64,000 bases of DNA from JBGSBR01 sp041730495 (GCA_041730495.1 JBGSBR010000001.1:93394-157393); one strand, 5' to 3'. Positions 26,424 through 35,868 are shown, counted from the first letter of the stretch. A program made the numbers and translations. The notes: generated by a model not told the origin, from the sequence alone.

Positions 26424-28424
26424 TCAATACGGACTTTTATATTGAGCTTCGTAGCGAACTGCCCATGGATAATCCGTTTTTCCATAGATATATCTGATAC
26501 AACTAATTATATACGGATATATTTGACTAATAATGTCAATAATATGATTTTCTTTAGTTTCGAGGCTAAATTTATCTTCTTTTTCTATACGCACCATGTC
26601 TAAATACGCATCTCTTATGACAGGTATAAACAGTAACTGCTGCATGTAAGAAACAAACATATTATCAACTAAGGGCAATATAGCTATATGTTGCGTCAAA
26701 TTGTCTGACTGAACATCCGCCATCTTGTTTGATACTTCACCCCAGATCAGCTTGACTTGCTTTATTAAACCCAGCTTTAAAGAATTAAGTTCAGTACGTC
26801 TTTTTTTATCTTTGTTATACATATCTTTTAAAAGAGCTTTCAATAACAGAATGAATTTACTATTTGTTTTGTCTATTGGCAGCAGGCTTTGCTCAGTGGG
26901 AGTGGTGTTTTTTTTGAAAATATGATCACTTAATCTTTTGTTCAATAGACTGATATCATTTTCTGTTAACGTGGTAGATTTCCTTAGATGATTAAGAAAC
27001 TTTTGCTCTTGATCCATAAATTGCTCGATTTTATCTATTTTTTTCTCTAAGTGAATAATTTTTTTGCGGAGTGTTTCAATCTCAACTAACAAAGATTTGG
27101 AAAATGAGACAGAATAAGGAGCTCTAAATCTTCCCAAGAACTCTTCTACTTGTGCGATATTATCGCTATGTAAGCGCAGAGGTGAGTTGAATAGTTCATT
27201 GAGAAGAGCTGCGTCATCTAATTTATCTAGATTATTTAAGCTCTGTAACGACTCTTCATGTAGTAACTTTCCTTTATTTGTAAAATCTAAAAATCCAGCT
27301 AATCCAACATGTGGGTGCTCATATGAGTGATCACGCATCCACATAAAAGCTGCAGCACCCATTCTGTTTCTAGGATTTTGCATTAATGTTTGTATCCGAG
27401 CATTTTGTTTTTCTGCAGTATTCAGAACTATTGAGTGCATCCATTTATTCGGACGCTCTACATCCAGATGATCAATTTGCTTAGCTCGAATATGTATCGT
27501 TGATGTTTCCAGCTGATAGTCATAATAAATATCCTTATGAAAACGCTTAATATAATCTAGATTAAGCTCATGGATACGTGGTCCTGAATACGTATACTCT
27601 ATCCACAATTTTAGATAGGTATTTGGATCATACGTATCTGGTGTGACATTGAAATCTTGCTCTAACTCACGTAGATATATTTTAAATTCATCAAACCACT
27701 CTAAAAGATAATTATTTTGATCTAATTTAAGTTGTGAAAAAGGTACACGTACTAAAACATTCTGAGGATTATGAAGCTTGGCATAGCGAGAGACACATGC
27801 AAAGATATTGTCATATACAGTCTGCGTCTTCAATTTTGCATCAGAGATCCCGTGTTGCTCGATGTTAAGATACCAAGGAAATGTTTCATCATAAAAAATA
27901 CTCACACCTTGTGAAGGTATTAATGCGCCAGTAATCTGTGTCCATGAAGGAAAATGATGTAAAGCATACTCTAAATAATCATTGATTAATTTCTTTGAAT
28001 TTTTACGTTTTTTGAGATACTGTAATGTGCGGACATCAATAGTTTCAAGAGCACAAGCACCACCAGCTGAGATAGCAGTTCGAGGATCATGCGATGAGTT
28101 TAACCACTTATAAAAATTTTGATCAAGTAAACGGACTTTCAAACTTCCATCACCATACAGTGCATTAAGTTTAGTTATATCATTTTGACTCAGTTCATCA
28201 TATCCTACAGGATTTATGGCATTGGTTAGATAATATGAAGATGCATCTGGAGTTACGGTTTTGTGTTCTTGCCACTGGCTATATGCTTCTTTTGCTTTCG
28301 CTGAACGCGTAAGATCAAAAAATGCTCGCGAATCTGGATATTGGCCTAGAAGATGATCAGTTGCCTGTTGAAGGGATCTGTATGTTTGAAGCGTTATCTT
28401 TGTTGAAAAAGGAACTGCGTCCAT
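26424..28424 (-). CDS. Large hypothetical protein with coiled coil
   Basis: 666 residues and no recognised family. No signal peptide or membrane segment is evident. A predicted coiled coil occupies about residues 455-525 ('LVEIETLRKKIIHLEKKIDK' and following), preceded by a 440-residue mixed region with 'YSGPRIHELNLDYIKRFHKD'. A TTG one codon upstream is possible but ATG at 28424 is preferred. It stands alone between the deoxyribosyltransferase-like gene and PBP2. Confidence 0.65.
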   Translation of the reverse strand: MDAVPFSTKITLQTYRSLQQATDHLLGQYPDSRAFFDLTRSAKAKEAYSQWQEHKTVTPDASSYYLTNAINPVGYDELSQNDITKLNALYGDGSLKVRLLDQNFYKWLNSSHDPRTAISAGGACALETIDVRTLQYLKKRKNSKKLINDYLEYALHHFPSWTQITGALIPSQGVSIFYDETFPWYLNIEQHGISDAKLKTQTVYDNIFACVSRYAKLHNPQNVLVRVPFSQLKLDQNNYLLEWFDEFKIYLRELEQDFNVTPDTYDPNTYLKLWIEYTYSGPRIHELNLDYIKRFHKDIYYDYQLETSTIHIRAKQIDHLDVERPNKWMHSIVLNTAEKQNARIQTLMQNPRNRMGAAAFMWMRDHSYEHPHVGLAGFLDFTNKGKLLHEESLQSLNNLDKLDDAALLNELFNSPLRLHSDNIAQVEEFLGRFRAPYSVSFSKSLLVEIETLRKKIIHLEKKIDKIEQFMDQEQKFLNHLRKSTTLTENDISLLNKRLSDHIFKKNTTPTEQSLLPIDKTNSKFILLLKALLKDMYNKDKKRRTELNSLKLGLIKQVKLIWGEVSNKMADVQSDNLTQHIAILPLVDNMFVSYMQQLLFIPVIRDAYLDMVRIEKEDKFSLETKENHIIDIISQIYPYIISCIRYIYGKTDYPWAVRYEAQYKSPY

Positions 28425-28477
28425 CAAATAATTTATCTATAACTAGATCATATTATATCAAAATTTACCCTTGAAAG

Positions 28478-30175
28478 CTACTCTTCACGCTCGAAATAGG
28501 TTTTCAGTATGTCATGTGCTATCGGAGCAGCAACGTCAGACCCTTGTCCGCTTTTCTCTACCAACACAGTAAGCACGATCTCTGGCTTATCAAACGGTGC
28601 AAATATCGTAAACCATGCATGCGGATTACTTTGGAACCCATGCGACTCAGCTGTACCAGTTTTACATCCAACCTCGATTCGTTTCTTGCCAATCAGCTGT
28701 GCAGACTCTGTCGCACCCTCTGGTGTAGGAGTCGGTGATAAGCTTGCGGAAGGAGTAGCGTTGACTGTGAAGTCAAAAAACGGATATGCCGTGCCGCCTG
28801 CAGCGCAGGCTTGACGCATACCTTCTCGAATTACAGTATAAGTCGATTCTTTCATTGGGACTTTCTCACACTCAGGCTTGGCATTTGGATCGCTACCATT
28901 TTTTTGTAACTGAGGTTTACAGATCTTGCCACCGTTGGCAAACGCTGCCGTACCAACAGCTACTTGCAGCGGTGTACTTGTCACATAGCCCTGCCCAATG
29001 GAAAGATTGTATGTATCACCAAGATACCATTGTTCTTTAAGCACGTCTTGTTTCCAAAAAGAAGAAGGAATGATTCCGACAGATTCAGGTAATCCAATCC
29101 GGCTTTTATTCTGGAACCCGAAATACTCCGCCCATTTGCGTATTTTCTCTGGGCCAAGTTTTCCTCCCAGTTCGTAGTAATAAATATCATTTGAGCGCTG
29201 TAGTGATTTGTAGATATCGACAATTCCGTCTGTCTTGCCATACTCTAAAAAGTACCAGTTATGAAACTCAAGCGGACCTGCTTTCAGCACACCTTTGTCT
29301 TCAATGGTGCTTTCTGGTGTAACAACTTTTTCTTCAAGTCCAGCTGCCGCCACAAAAAGCTTGAAGGTCGACCCTGGTGGATACACACCTTCCGTAGCAC
29401 GATTGAAAAGTGGCTCTTCTTTATCTTCGATATATGTAGCCGTCGTTTTCGTATCTGCATCTTCAAAGACTTGTGGATCAAATCCAGGGGCTGACGCAAG
29501 TACTAAAACCTCGCCTGTCTGCGGTTTTAACCCCACCACGGCACCTTTTTGTCCTTTGAGAAGGTCATAGGCTTGTTGTTGCAATACTGCGTCGACGGCG
29601 AGCTGAATATCTTTACCATCTTGTGGTGGCAGCACTCCGAGTGTACGCACTTCGACACCATGAGCATCGACTTCCATTAGTTTTTTACCTGACACACCCC
29701 GCAGATCACATTCATACAGCTGTTCTACACCTTTTTTACCCGTTTTGGCTCCAAGTCGAAGCTTATTTACACACGGATCCTCAGCCAGATCTTCAGCAGA
29801 TGCAGTCTGCCGATACCCGATGATATGACTCATTGATTGCCCGAAGTTATACAGTCGTTTCGAAAGCACCCGCTCATCTTGCTGATCAAGGTTGGGAGTA
29901 CTGTTCTCAGCAATTACAAGCCCTTTACGATCGGTAATCGTGCCCCGCTTTGGTTCGATCAAAATTTCTTTGACACGATTATTGTCTGCCAGTTTGGCAT
30001 AGTAATTACCTTTGACAATCGTGAGATGAAATAACCGCACGATAAGCAATCCTAAAAATATAAAAATACCAAGCGCATAGAAAACGACGACACCTCGTGA
30101 TGAGACGGTGCTTTGACGATTAAACTTCATTGATCCGGTGTGTCCTTTTTCGATAAAGGGTAGTTTAGTGTTCAT
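28478..30175 (-). CDS. mrdA: Penicillin-binding protein 2 (class B transpeptidase)
   Basis: 565 residues from MNTKLPFIEKG. One membrane anchor lies at about residues 28-50 ('VVFYALGIFIFLGLLIVRLF'), followed by a PBP dimerisation domain and the transpeptidase. The active-site serine is in 'YPPGSTFKLF' (SxxK, near 268), then 'RSNDIYYYELG' (SxN) and 'EVGCKTGTAESHG' (KTG, near 503). It cross-links peptidoglycan during cell elongation. An upstream ATG at 30196 lies inside the -10 TATAAT, so it is excluded; the leader is about 12 bases. mreB and rodA are not in the window. Confidence 0.93.
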   Translation of the reverse strand: MNTKLPFIEKGHTGSMKFNRQSTVSSRGVVVFYALGIFIFLGLLIVRLFHLTIVKGNYYAKLADNNRVKEILIEPKRGTITDRKGLVIAENSTPNLDQQDERVLSKRLYNFGQSMSHIIGYRQTASAEDLAEDPCVNKLRLGAKTGKKGVEQLYECDLRGVSGKKLMEVDAHGVEVRTLGVLPPQDGKDIQLAVDAVLQQQAYDLLKGQKGAVVGLKPQTGEVLVLASAPGFDPQVFEDADTKTTATYIEDKEEPLFNRATEGVYPPGSTFKLFVAAAGLEEKVVTPESTIEDKGVLKAGPLEFHNWYFLEYGKTDGIVDIYKSLQRSNDIYYYELGGKLGPEKIRKWAEYFGFQNKSRIGLPESVGIIPSSFWKQDVLKEQWYLGDTYNLSIGQGYVTSTPLQVAVGTAAFANGGKICKPQLQKNGSDPNAKPECEKVPMKESTYTVIREGMRQACAAGGTAYPFFDFTVNATPSASLSPTPTPEGATESAQLIGKKRIEVGCKTGTAESHGFQSNPHAWFTIFAPFDKPEIVLTVLVEKSGQGSDVAAPIAHDILKTYFEREE

Positions 30176-30194
30176 AAGCTCAAGTAGTAGGCTC

Positions 30195-30200
30195 ATTATA
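30195..30200 (-). promoter_or_regulatory. -10 box TATAAT for PBP2
   Basis: TATAAT 19 bases before the chosen ATG 30175. The box itself contains an in-frame ATG that cannot be the start if transcription begins downstream. Confidence 0.5.
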
Positions 30201-30230
30201 CCCCAATTTCAAGAAAGATGAAGTTGCAGC

Positions 30231-31979
30231 TCACTCTATCAAACGCTTTTCTTCTTCAGAGGCAATGACCTGAAACCCGACATGGGATTGTCCCGCGAAG
30301 AACAAGCCTTCACCGACCCCTGCAGAAAGTAAGAAGTGTTTTTCTCCACCAGTAAGATAAAAGGTTTTGGTGATTTTTTCAACTGCCGCAGTAGATTGTT
30401 TGAGGATGATCTGTAAACTCGAGTTGGTGATGATCGCAGTCCCTTCATCAGTGGCGAGGAAGTCCTCGACGTCTTGCGTAATCGTCGTCAGACCAAGCTT
30501 ATATTTGCGGGCGCGTTTTGCAAAGTTATGTAAATACGCACCAGAGTCTTTATTTTTGATCAAATACCATGCCTCATCGACGATGAGTACGCGCTGCTTG
30601 AGCTCACCTCTGCGGACGCGGTGCCAGATATAATCCATCACGATATACATCGCGACAGGTCGAAGGTTTTCTTCGAGATCACGGATGCCGAAAACCGTGA
30701 ACGGGTTAGTGATATCGAAGTTTGATTGACTATTGAAGATACCGGTGGCTGATCCTTTGACAAACTTCTCTAGCCTGTCTGCAAGCTCTCTGGCTTCAAC
30801 TGCCTCCATACCGATCAAGATTTTGTAGAGATCTTCCAGTAGTGGTGGTTCGAGCTTAAAAGTCTCTGGATCTTGAGTGATTCCGCGTTCACGATAGGTC
30901 ATGACAAGAGCACGATCGAGCAGCGCATCTTGCGATGGTGTGAGCTCTCCCATGATGACCCGCATCAAAGAGTGGAGATCCAAAATTTTATTGGAAAGCT
31001 CATCTGGTTCTGGATTGTCCGCATTGAGATCAAATGGATTCAGTTTATATTTCGAGGTGGCCGAAAAGTCGACAAACTCTCCGTTTAAGTTTTCTGATAA
31101 TTTTTTATACTCGTTCTCAGGATCAATGATGATCACATCAACACCCATCATAAGTAGTCGCAAGGCTTCAAGCTTCACCATGAAACTTTTTCCGCCTCCA
31201 GATTTACCCAGTATTACAGCGTTTGCGTTTTCAAGGGTGAAGCGATCAAAGATAATCAAGCTACCATCGTGACCGTTTACTCCGTATAGCACCCCCTCGT
31301 TGCGAGTGAGCGATGCTGTCGAGAACGGGAATGTCATCGCAAGTGAGGTCGTGTCCATATTTCTCCAAACTGCGAGTTTGTCTGTAAACATTGGAAGTGA
31401 AGATTTAAAACCTTCTTCTTGCTCAAGTGTAGCTTGTTTAGCGATGATGAGCAGTGATGACAGTGAGGAATCAATCTCTTTGGTGACATTATCTAGCTCT
31501 TCTTTGGAATCTGCGGGAATGGTGATATACAGTCCAAACTGGAAGAAACGCTCTGCTCCTTTGGCAAGCTCTGCTTGCAGAGAAAGCGCGTCGTCAAGGG
31601 CCACTTGCACCACTGGGTCTACCACTTTACCCGCTTTCATATCGGTTTCGATCGTAGCTTCCATCTCTGCAATCTTACGTTTCAGCTCATCCAGGATAGC
31701 TTTGGATTCTTCTGGATAGATAAACATCGAGATATACAATGGATGATCAAAGGTAATCAGTGAGTACAGCCAATTGGCTGACACGTAACGTGGATAGCCG
31801 ACCACAAACAACGTGCGATAAAACTTGGAATCAATTTTGATGTGATTAAAATCAACTTCGATGTATGAAGGTGCCACCGCATCTTGGATGCTGAAATTGC
31901 CTTTGGCCAACTCATCAGCTACCGGCTTCGCTTGAGCAGGTACTGAGGCTTGTTTTTTCTTTTTTCCGAGTCCAAACAT
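30231..31979 (-). CDS. virB4: VirB4-like type IV secretion ATPase
   Basis: 582 residues from MFGLGKKKK. Residues 30-230 match the latter part of a VirB4 N-terminal region; the ATPase follows with 'VILGKSGGGKSFMVKLE' (Walker A near 256), 'DVIIIDPENEYKKL', Walker B 'RVLIVDEAWYLIKN' near 463, and 'TTITQDVEDFLATDEG' as in VirB4/TraC. It energises assembly of a conjugation-like channel or pilus. It begins one base after the stop of the preceding gene, which encodes what seems to be the missing N-terminal part; the two together equal a usual VirB4. Confidence 0.9.
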   Translation of the reverse strand: MFGLGKKKKQASVPAQAKPVADELAKGNFSIQDAVAPSYIEVDFNHIKIDSKFYRTLFVVGYPRYVSANWLYSLITFDHPLYISMFIYPEESKAILDELKRKIAEMEATIETDMKAGKVVDPVVQVALDDALSLQAELAKGAERFFQFGLYITIPADSKEELDNVTKEIDSSLSSLLIIAKQATLEQEEGFKSSLPMFTDKLAVWRNMDTTSLAMTFPFSTASLTRNEGVLYGVNGHDGSLIIFDRFTLENANAVILGKSGGGKSFMVKLEALRLLMMGVDVIIIDPENEYKKLSENLNGEFVDFSATSKYKLNPFDLNADNPEPDELSNKILDLHSLMRVIMGELTPSQDALLDRALVMTYRERGITQDPETFKLEPPLLEDLYKILIGMEAVEARELADRLEKFVKGSATGIFNSQSNFDITNPFTVFGIRDLEENLRPVAMYIVMDYIWHRVRRGELKQRVLIVDEAWYLIKNKDSGAYLHNFAKRARKYKLGLTTITQDVEDFLATDEGTAIITNSSLQIILKQSTAAVEKITKTFYLTGGEKHFLLSAGVGEGLFFAGQSHVGFQVIASEEEKRLIE

Positions 31980-31980
31980 A

Positions 31981-32640
31981 TTAACCACTGGTCACCACAA
32001 CATCGGTGTAACTATCAACAGGAGCAAGCTGTTTACCTACAGACGAAGGGTTATAAAGATTGTAATACAACTCTGTTAGTTCTTGTTTTTGCAGCACTGT
32101 CGGCTTAAGTCCGACTTTGGCAAGTAATCTGAGCAGATGATCTCGCTTGGGATACAACGAAGTCTTGGCACGACTGATGATATATTCTTTGCCGTAACGG
32201 TGCGCTTGTGTGCCTGCTGCACCAAGCTCAAGAGGATTGAACGGAATCACGAAAAAGAAGCGTTTTTCAAGCACTGTGTTTTTTTTGACAATCGTTTTAA
32301 TAAACTCTTGATAACTTTGCAGTCGTTGCTTAATTAACTCTTGTTTTTGTTCTGCCAACTTCGCGTTTAGGTAATCGAGATACTCTGAGATATTCATCAT
32401 GCGGGAAATAATCACGATTTGTACGGGAAAAGATAATGAGTTCAATAAACTGCCATAGGTATAAATCATCGAGGTTTGCTCTTCAGCCGAAAGCAGCCAG
32501 AAGTTTACTGCACCAACCTCAATGGCGACTGATGCTGAGTAATCTTTCATCAGCATGATGTCATCGCGGATATCTTCAATCTCGATAAACGCTTGAGTTG
32601 TTGCTTTTTTTGGTGATGTTGCGTGTGTTTTGGTTGCCAC
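31981..32640 (-). CDS. VirB4/TraC N-terminal-like subunit
   Basis: 219 residues. 'FIEIEDIRDDIMLMKDYSAS' followed by 'EEQTSMIYTYGSLLNSLSFP' and 'VQIVIISRMMNISEYLDYL' are typical of the first domain of VirB4/TraC ATPases in Gram-positive and CPR systems, which binds the membrane partner. There is no nucleotide-binding motif. The gene lies between PrgI and the ATPase with gaps of 14 and 1 base, so this is a split VirB4 produced as a stable two-gene arrangement. Confidence 0.8.
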   Translation of the reverse strand: MATKTHATSPKKATTQAFIEIEDIRDDIMLMKDYSASVAIEVGAVNFWLLSAEEQTSMIYTYGSLLNSLSFPVQIVIISRMMNISEYLDYLNAKLAEQKQELIKQRLQSYQEFIKTIVKKNTVLEKRFFFVIPFNPLELGAAGTQAHRYGKEYIISRAKTSLYPKRDHLLRLLAKVGLKPTVLQKQELTELYYNLYNPSSVGKQLAPVDSYTDVVVTSG

Positions 32641-32654
32641 AATAAGGAAATTAG

Positions 32655-33485
32655 TTATAACAATTCTTTGGAATAGAAAACGAGTGGTTGCTTTTTATCT
32701 GGGTCGAAATGTACATTCATTGTATCAAAGAAATAGTTACCATTTGGATCCGAGACCTCAAACAGGTAGTCCCCACCCACTAGCGGACTATATGTAGCAA
32801 ACACGCCATGTGGATTCGTTTTCAAGAGACGCAACTGCTTACCAGCTTTGTCTTGGATCGAAACCAAGATTCCAGGAAGCGCAATCTGCTTTCGATTTTT
32901 GATGATGCCAGAGAGAAAAGGCTGATGAATATCGCCTTGCATATCGGCGACCGTCCCTGATCCTTGAGCTTGATAGGTTTTACTCGCTTGCGCAGAAGCA
33001 GTGGTTTTAGGTTTCGCCAGCAGTCCAGGTTGCTTCAGTAAATCTTGAATGTGTCCTTTTTGTTTCATTTTAGGATCATTGGGAAGAGGTTGTTGTGTAC
33101 GCAAATAATCTGCAAGCTTTTCCCGTGATTCCACATGAGAAAGAAGCATATGAGGATCACTCGTAAAATATAAATCTTTTAGAAAATATACTGGTGGGTT
33201 AGATTTTTTATACCCATACTGTGTTGGTGAGTTGAGCCGTTTAAAAAAGTTTTTCAACCACACATCAAATGGGCGATCTTGAATCGGGACAAACGCAAAA
33301 ATGAGCCCGATACCCGCTACAATTACACCTAAAAAAATGTTTACAAATGGGATCGGAGTGATCGCATAAACAAGATATCCGATGGGAAAGAAAAAAAGGA
33401 TAAATAAAAACTGCTTCAAAGTCATGAAGCCGATTAATTTGAACTCAAAAGTGGTGATTTGACGAGGGATAGGATGTTGATCCAT
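32655..33485 (-). CDS. PrgI/VirB3-like membrane protein with extra C-terminal domain
   Basis: 276 residues from MDQHPIPRQI. The N-terminal 95 residues are a PrgI family domain: 'ITTFEFKLIGFMTLKQFLFI' with two closely spaced membrane helices and 'DRPFDVWLKNFFKRL'. A linker leads to about 80 C-terminal residues ('QIALPGILVSIQDKAGKQLR', 'TNPHGVFATYSPLVGGDYLF') that read like a carboxypeptidase-regulatory-type beta sandwich. PrgI normally ends after the first part. First gene of the secretion operon; TATACT ends six bases before 33485, which rules out the longer frame from 33527. Confidence 0.85.
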   Translation of the reverse strand: MDQHPIPRQITTFEFKLIGFMTLKQFLFILFFFPIGYLVYAITPIPFVNIFLGVIVAGIGLIFAFVPIQDRPFDVWLKNFFKRLNSPTQYGYKKSNPPVYFLKDLYFTSDPHMLLSHVESREKLADYLRTQQPLPNDPKMKQKGHIQDLLKQPGLLAKPKTTASAQASKTYQAQGSGTVADMQGDIHQPFLSGIIKNRKQIALPGILVSIQDKAGKQLRLLKTNPHGVFATYSPLVGGDYLFEVSDPNGNYFFDTMNVHFDPDKKQPLVFYSKELL

Positions 33486-33491
33486 GTATTC

Positions 33492-33497
33492 AGTATA
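33492..33497 (-). promoter_or_regulatory. -10 box TATACT for the PrgI-VirB4 operon
   Basis: TATACT, six bases (gaatac), ATG at 33485: leaderless start of the secretion operon. Confidence 0.6.
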
Positions 33498-33539
33498 GCA
33501 AGATTTAGCTCTCCGTAGGTAGAGCAAGAAATAGGTAGA

Positions 33540-33950
33540 TTATCGTCCAAGCGCGGCTTTTACCAGCGCGTCAGCATCGGCATTGAGATGTCGTAAAACA
33601 TGAGTATATTTCACAGGAAGTGGAAGTGCATTCTCGATATCTTTCGCTCGCTCGTACAGTGGTCGTAGATCAGCATTTTTGACTTTGTACTGACCAAGCA
33701 TCTGGCGGATCATGAGTTCAGAATCAGCAAACACTTGTAGTTTGTCGGTTTTTGGATCCAGTGATAAGTGTTCTTGGACATACTCAAGCGCTTTGATGAG
33801 AGCTGTGTACTCAGCTACATTGTTGGATGCGATGCCAATATACTCTGAATGTTTGTGCAAAAGTTTATCCTCTGAATGAACGAGAAAGCCAATTCCTGCT
33901 TTACCGGGATTATTTAGCGACCCGCCGTCAGTATGAAGTGTAATTTGCAT
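33540..33950 (-). CDS. rnhA: Ribonuclease HI-like protein
   Basis: 136 residues. The catalytic residues of RNase HI are in place: Asp in 'HTDGGSLNNPGKAG', Glu in 'NNVAEYTALIKALEY', Asp in 'LQVFADSELMIRQM', and the last Asp in 'LNADADALVKAAL'. It belongs to the short type without the basic handle. It removes RNA from RNA-DNA hybrids, for example R-loops and Okazaki primers. The next upstream gene ends three bases before its start. Confidence 0.93.
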   Translation of the reverse strand: MQITLHTDGGSLNNPGKAGIGFLVHSEDKLLHKHSEYIGIASNNVAEYTALIKALEYVQEHLSLDPKTDKLQVFADSELMIRQMLGQYKVKNADLRPLYERAKDIENALPLPVKYTHVLRHLNADADALVKAALGR

Positions 33951-33953
33951 AGC

Positions 33954-34499
33954 TTATATATTACCGTATAGATCAGGATCAATATAGGGAATATGATTCA
34001 TCCGTGTTATTGCATAAATAGACTGACCATTTAACAGTCTTTGTTCCATTATGAAATTAATACTATCTTTCGCTAATAATGATTGCATAGCTTGTAAAAC
34101 TTCTACTTTTGCTTGGACACTTTGAGGTGTAATGTAGTATTCAAACGTAGCTTTAGCAGCTTCAATTTGTGCAAGTAACGCGTCAAACAATCGTCCTGTG
34201 GGCTGTTCTGTAGTAATAGTTTGTTCAAGTGCTATTACTCCTGATAATTGAAGTGGAAATGCAATAGGAAAATTTCGCATACCACGGCCATTATGGCTTA
34301 AATCATGGACAAATGAACCGACTAATGATCCTGTGTCGCCATGTTGAGTTAAAAACTCTTTATTACCTACTTTCAATCCACGACAACGTGCTTCAATATA
34401 GTTAGATACTTGTTGTTTTGAGGCATACCAATAAAAAGGTATTTCTGTAGTAAGTGAGTTTTCAGCTTGAGCTGCACCATCAAAAACCTCTGGTGCCAT
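33954..34499 (-). CDS. Hypothetical protein, 181 residues
   Basis: Not recognised. It starts MAPEVFDGAAQ, four bases after the recombinase-like gene, and ends three bases before RNase HI, so all three are probably one transcript. A segment 'VGSFVHDLSHNGRGMRNFP' faintly recalls the H-box helix of histidine kinases, with an ALEQ-rich helical region following, but there is no ATPase domain. Soluble, mostly helical. Confidence 0.6.
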   Translation of the reverse strand: MAPEVFDGAAQAENSLTTEIPFYWYASKQQVSNYIEARCRGLKVGNKEFLTQHGDTGSLVGSFVHDLSHNGRGMRNFPIAFPLQLSGVIALEQTITTEQPTGRLFDALLAQIEAAKATFEYYITPQSVQAKVEVLQAMQSLLAKDSINFIMEQRLLNGQSIYAITRMNHIPYIDPDLYGNI

Positions 34500-34503
34500 G
34501 GTT

Positions 34504-35367
34504 TTAAAGCTCGCCTAACTTCTCTTTGCGATCAGCTTCTTGCTTCACGAGGTTGAGGAAGCGCTCAGTAGATGAGATTCGACGATGACCGACGACCTTG
34601 GCGATGTACTCAAGAGAGGCGCCATTGGTCAGCTGATGTGCGATAAATGTATTGCGAAGATCATTGACTGTAGCACCTTCGATACCGACTTCACTGAAAC
34701 AACGATCGATAATCTGACGGATATTACGAATCAAAAGTGGATTTCCAGTACGTGTGATGAAGATATATTCATCAGCCTTTGCATTTTCACGCGTTTTGAG
34801 GTATTTTTCGACTGATTTCTTGGCTGCTTTGTTTAGCGGCACCTCACGCTCGATGTTTTTACCGTAAATACGGATAACAAGCGTATCTTCTTTGATATCT
34901 TCGATCTTCAGAGCTGCAAGCTCACCGATCTTGATGCCAGTTTGAAGGAGTACTTCAACAAGCGCATACGTACGTGCATCTTCCTTGGCGACATCACGAA
35001 GTGCTCGATATTCGAGTTTACTGAGGATGCGGGGTGGGGTTTGCGTATATTTCGGATGTGAGATATCAAAAGCGGGATTGATATTGATGACTGAGTCACG
35101 TTTAAGGAAACGGAACAATGTGCGGATCGAATTGAGCTTACGTGAAGCTGATTTCTTGGTATATTTCTTGTTGATTAAACTTTGGATAAATCCTTCAATA
35201 TCCTCTTTTTTGACTTCTCGGATGTCAGTTTTGTCATGAGAAGTGAGATAACCGATAAACTGCTCGATGTCTTTTTTGTAAGCCACGACAGTAAATTTCG
35301 ACTTTCCTTGCTCTTCGAGAAAGGTAATAAAGCGTTCCAATAGTTTTGGTAAAAAGTATTCTTCCAT
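34504..35367 (-). CDS. Tyrosine-recombinase relative lacking catalytic Arg, His and Tyr
   Basis: 287 residues with the full XerC/D layout: SAM-like core-binding domain (residues 1-90) and catalytic fold (105-285). The active-site positions are altered. 'TGIKIGELAALK' has Lys where recombinases have the first Arg. 'VNDLRNTFIAHQL' has Asn for the usual His (HxLRHTF), though the second Arg is kept. 'VGHRRISSTERFLNLV' keeps the late His but has Phe in place of the nucleophilic Tyr; the codon read is TTC. Without the Tyr it cannot form the covalent DNA intermediate. It may be an architectural DNA-binding protein. Length fits XerC/D. Confidence 0.85.
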   Translation of the reverse strand: MEEYFLPKLLERFITFLEEQGKSKFTVVAYKKDIEQFIGYLTSHDKTDIREVKKEDIEGFIQSLINKKYTKKSASRKLNSIRTLFRFLKRDSVININPAFDISHPKYTQTPPRILSKLEYRALRDVAKEDARTYALVEVLLQTGIKIGELAALKIEDIKEDTLVIRIYGKNIEREVPLNKAAKKSVEKYLKTRENAKADEYIFITRTGNPLLIRNIRQIIDRCFSEVGIEGATVNDLRNTFIAHQLTNGASLEYIAKVVGHRRISSTERFLNLVKQEADRKEKLGEL

Positions 35368-35484
35368 ATAAGCCTATAATATATCACACGGAGCGCCTGT
35401 TTGCAATGGTATTGCACCAAGGCTTTAACTATTTATGCGTATTGTGTGAGTATAAATTATAATAATTATTACTTTTTTTAAGAC

Positions 35485-35514
35485 TTGCAACCGACAGTCT
35501 CATTCAGGTACAAT
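35485..35514 (+). promoter_or_regulatory. Sigma70-type promoter of the thioredoxin gene
   Basis: TTGCAA (35485-35490), 18-base spacer, TACAAT (35509-35514), predicting a leader of about 20 bases. A second -10-like GATAAT at about 35531 might give a leaderless form. Confidence 0.5.
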
Positions 35515-35541
35515 GTCGGGGTTAGCAATTGATAATACTCT

Positions 35542-35859
35542 ATGACAGCTGTACATGCAACACAAGATACGTTCCAAAAAGAAGTCCTTGATCACAAAGG
35601 TAAGGTCGTTGTTGATTTCCATGCAGAATGGTGCGGACCATGCAAGGCGATGGAGCCAATGATTGAAGATCTTTCCAATGAACTCAAAGATATTAAGTTC
35701 GTAAAAGTCGATGTCGATGCAAATCAAGAAGTTGCAGGTAAATACTCTGTATTTTCTATCCCAACCTTCCTCGTTATCGTAGACGGACAGGTCAAGCATC
35801 AGATTGTAGGAGCTCAAAGTAAAGATACCTTCAAGAATGAGATCGTGAAAGCAGCCTAA
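35542..35859 (+). CDS. trxA: Thioredoxin
   Basis: 105 residues. The active site 'VDFHAEWCGPCKAMEPMIE' contains the WCGPC redox pair, followed by 'FVKVDVDANQEVAGKYSV' and the cis-Pro loop 'FSIPTFLVI'. It reduces disulphides in cytoplasmic proteins and can supply electrons to ribonucleotide reductase (nrdJ is at 41-44 kb). It has its own promoter and a strong terminator, so it is a single-gene unit. Confidence 0.96.
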   Translation: MTAVHATQDTFQKEVLDHKGKVVVDFHAEWCGPCKAMEPMIEDLSNELKDIKFVKVDVDANQEVAGKYSVFSIPTFLVIVDGQVKHQIVGAQSKDTFKNEIVKAA

Positions 35860-35868
35860 CTGTTTTTA

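Noticed and set aside
34504..35367. Active XerC/XerD annotation
   Set aside because: The nucleophile position is Phe and two other catalytic positions are changed, so a functional recombinase call would be misleading.
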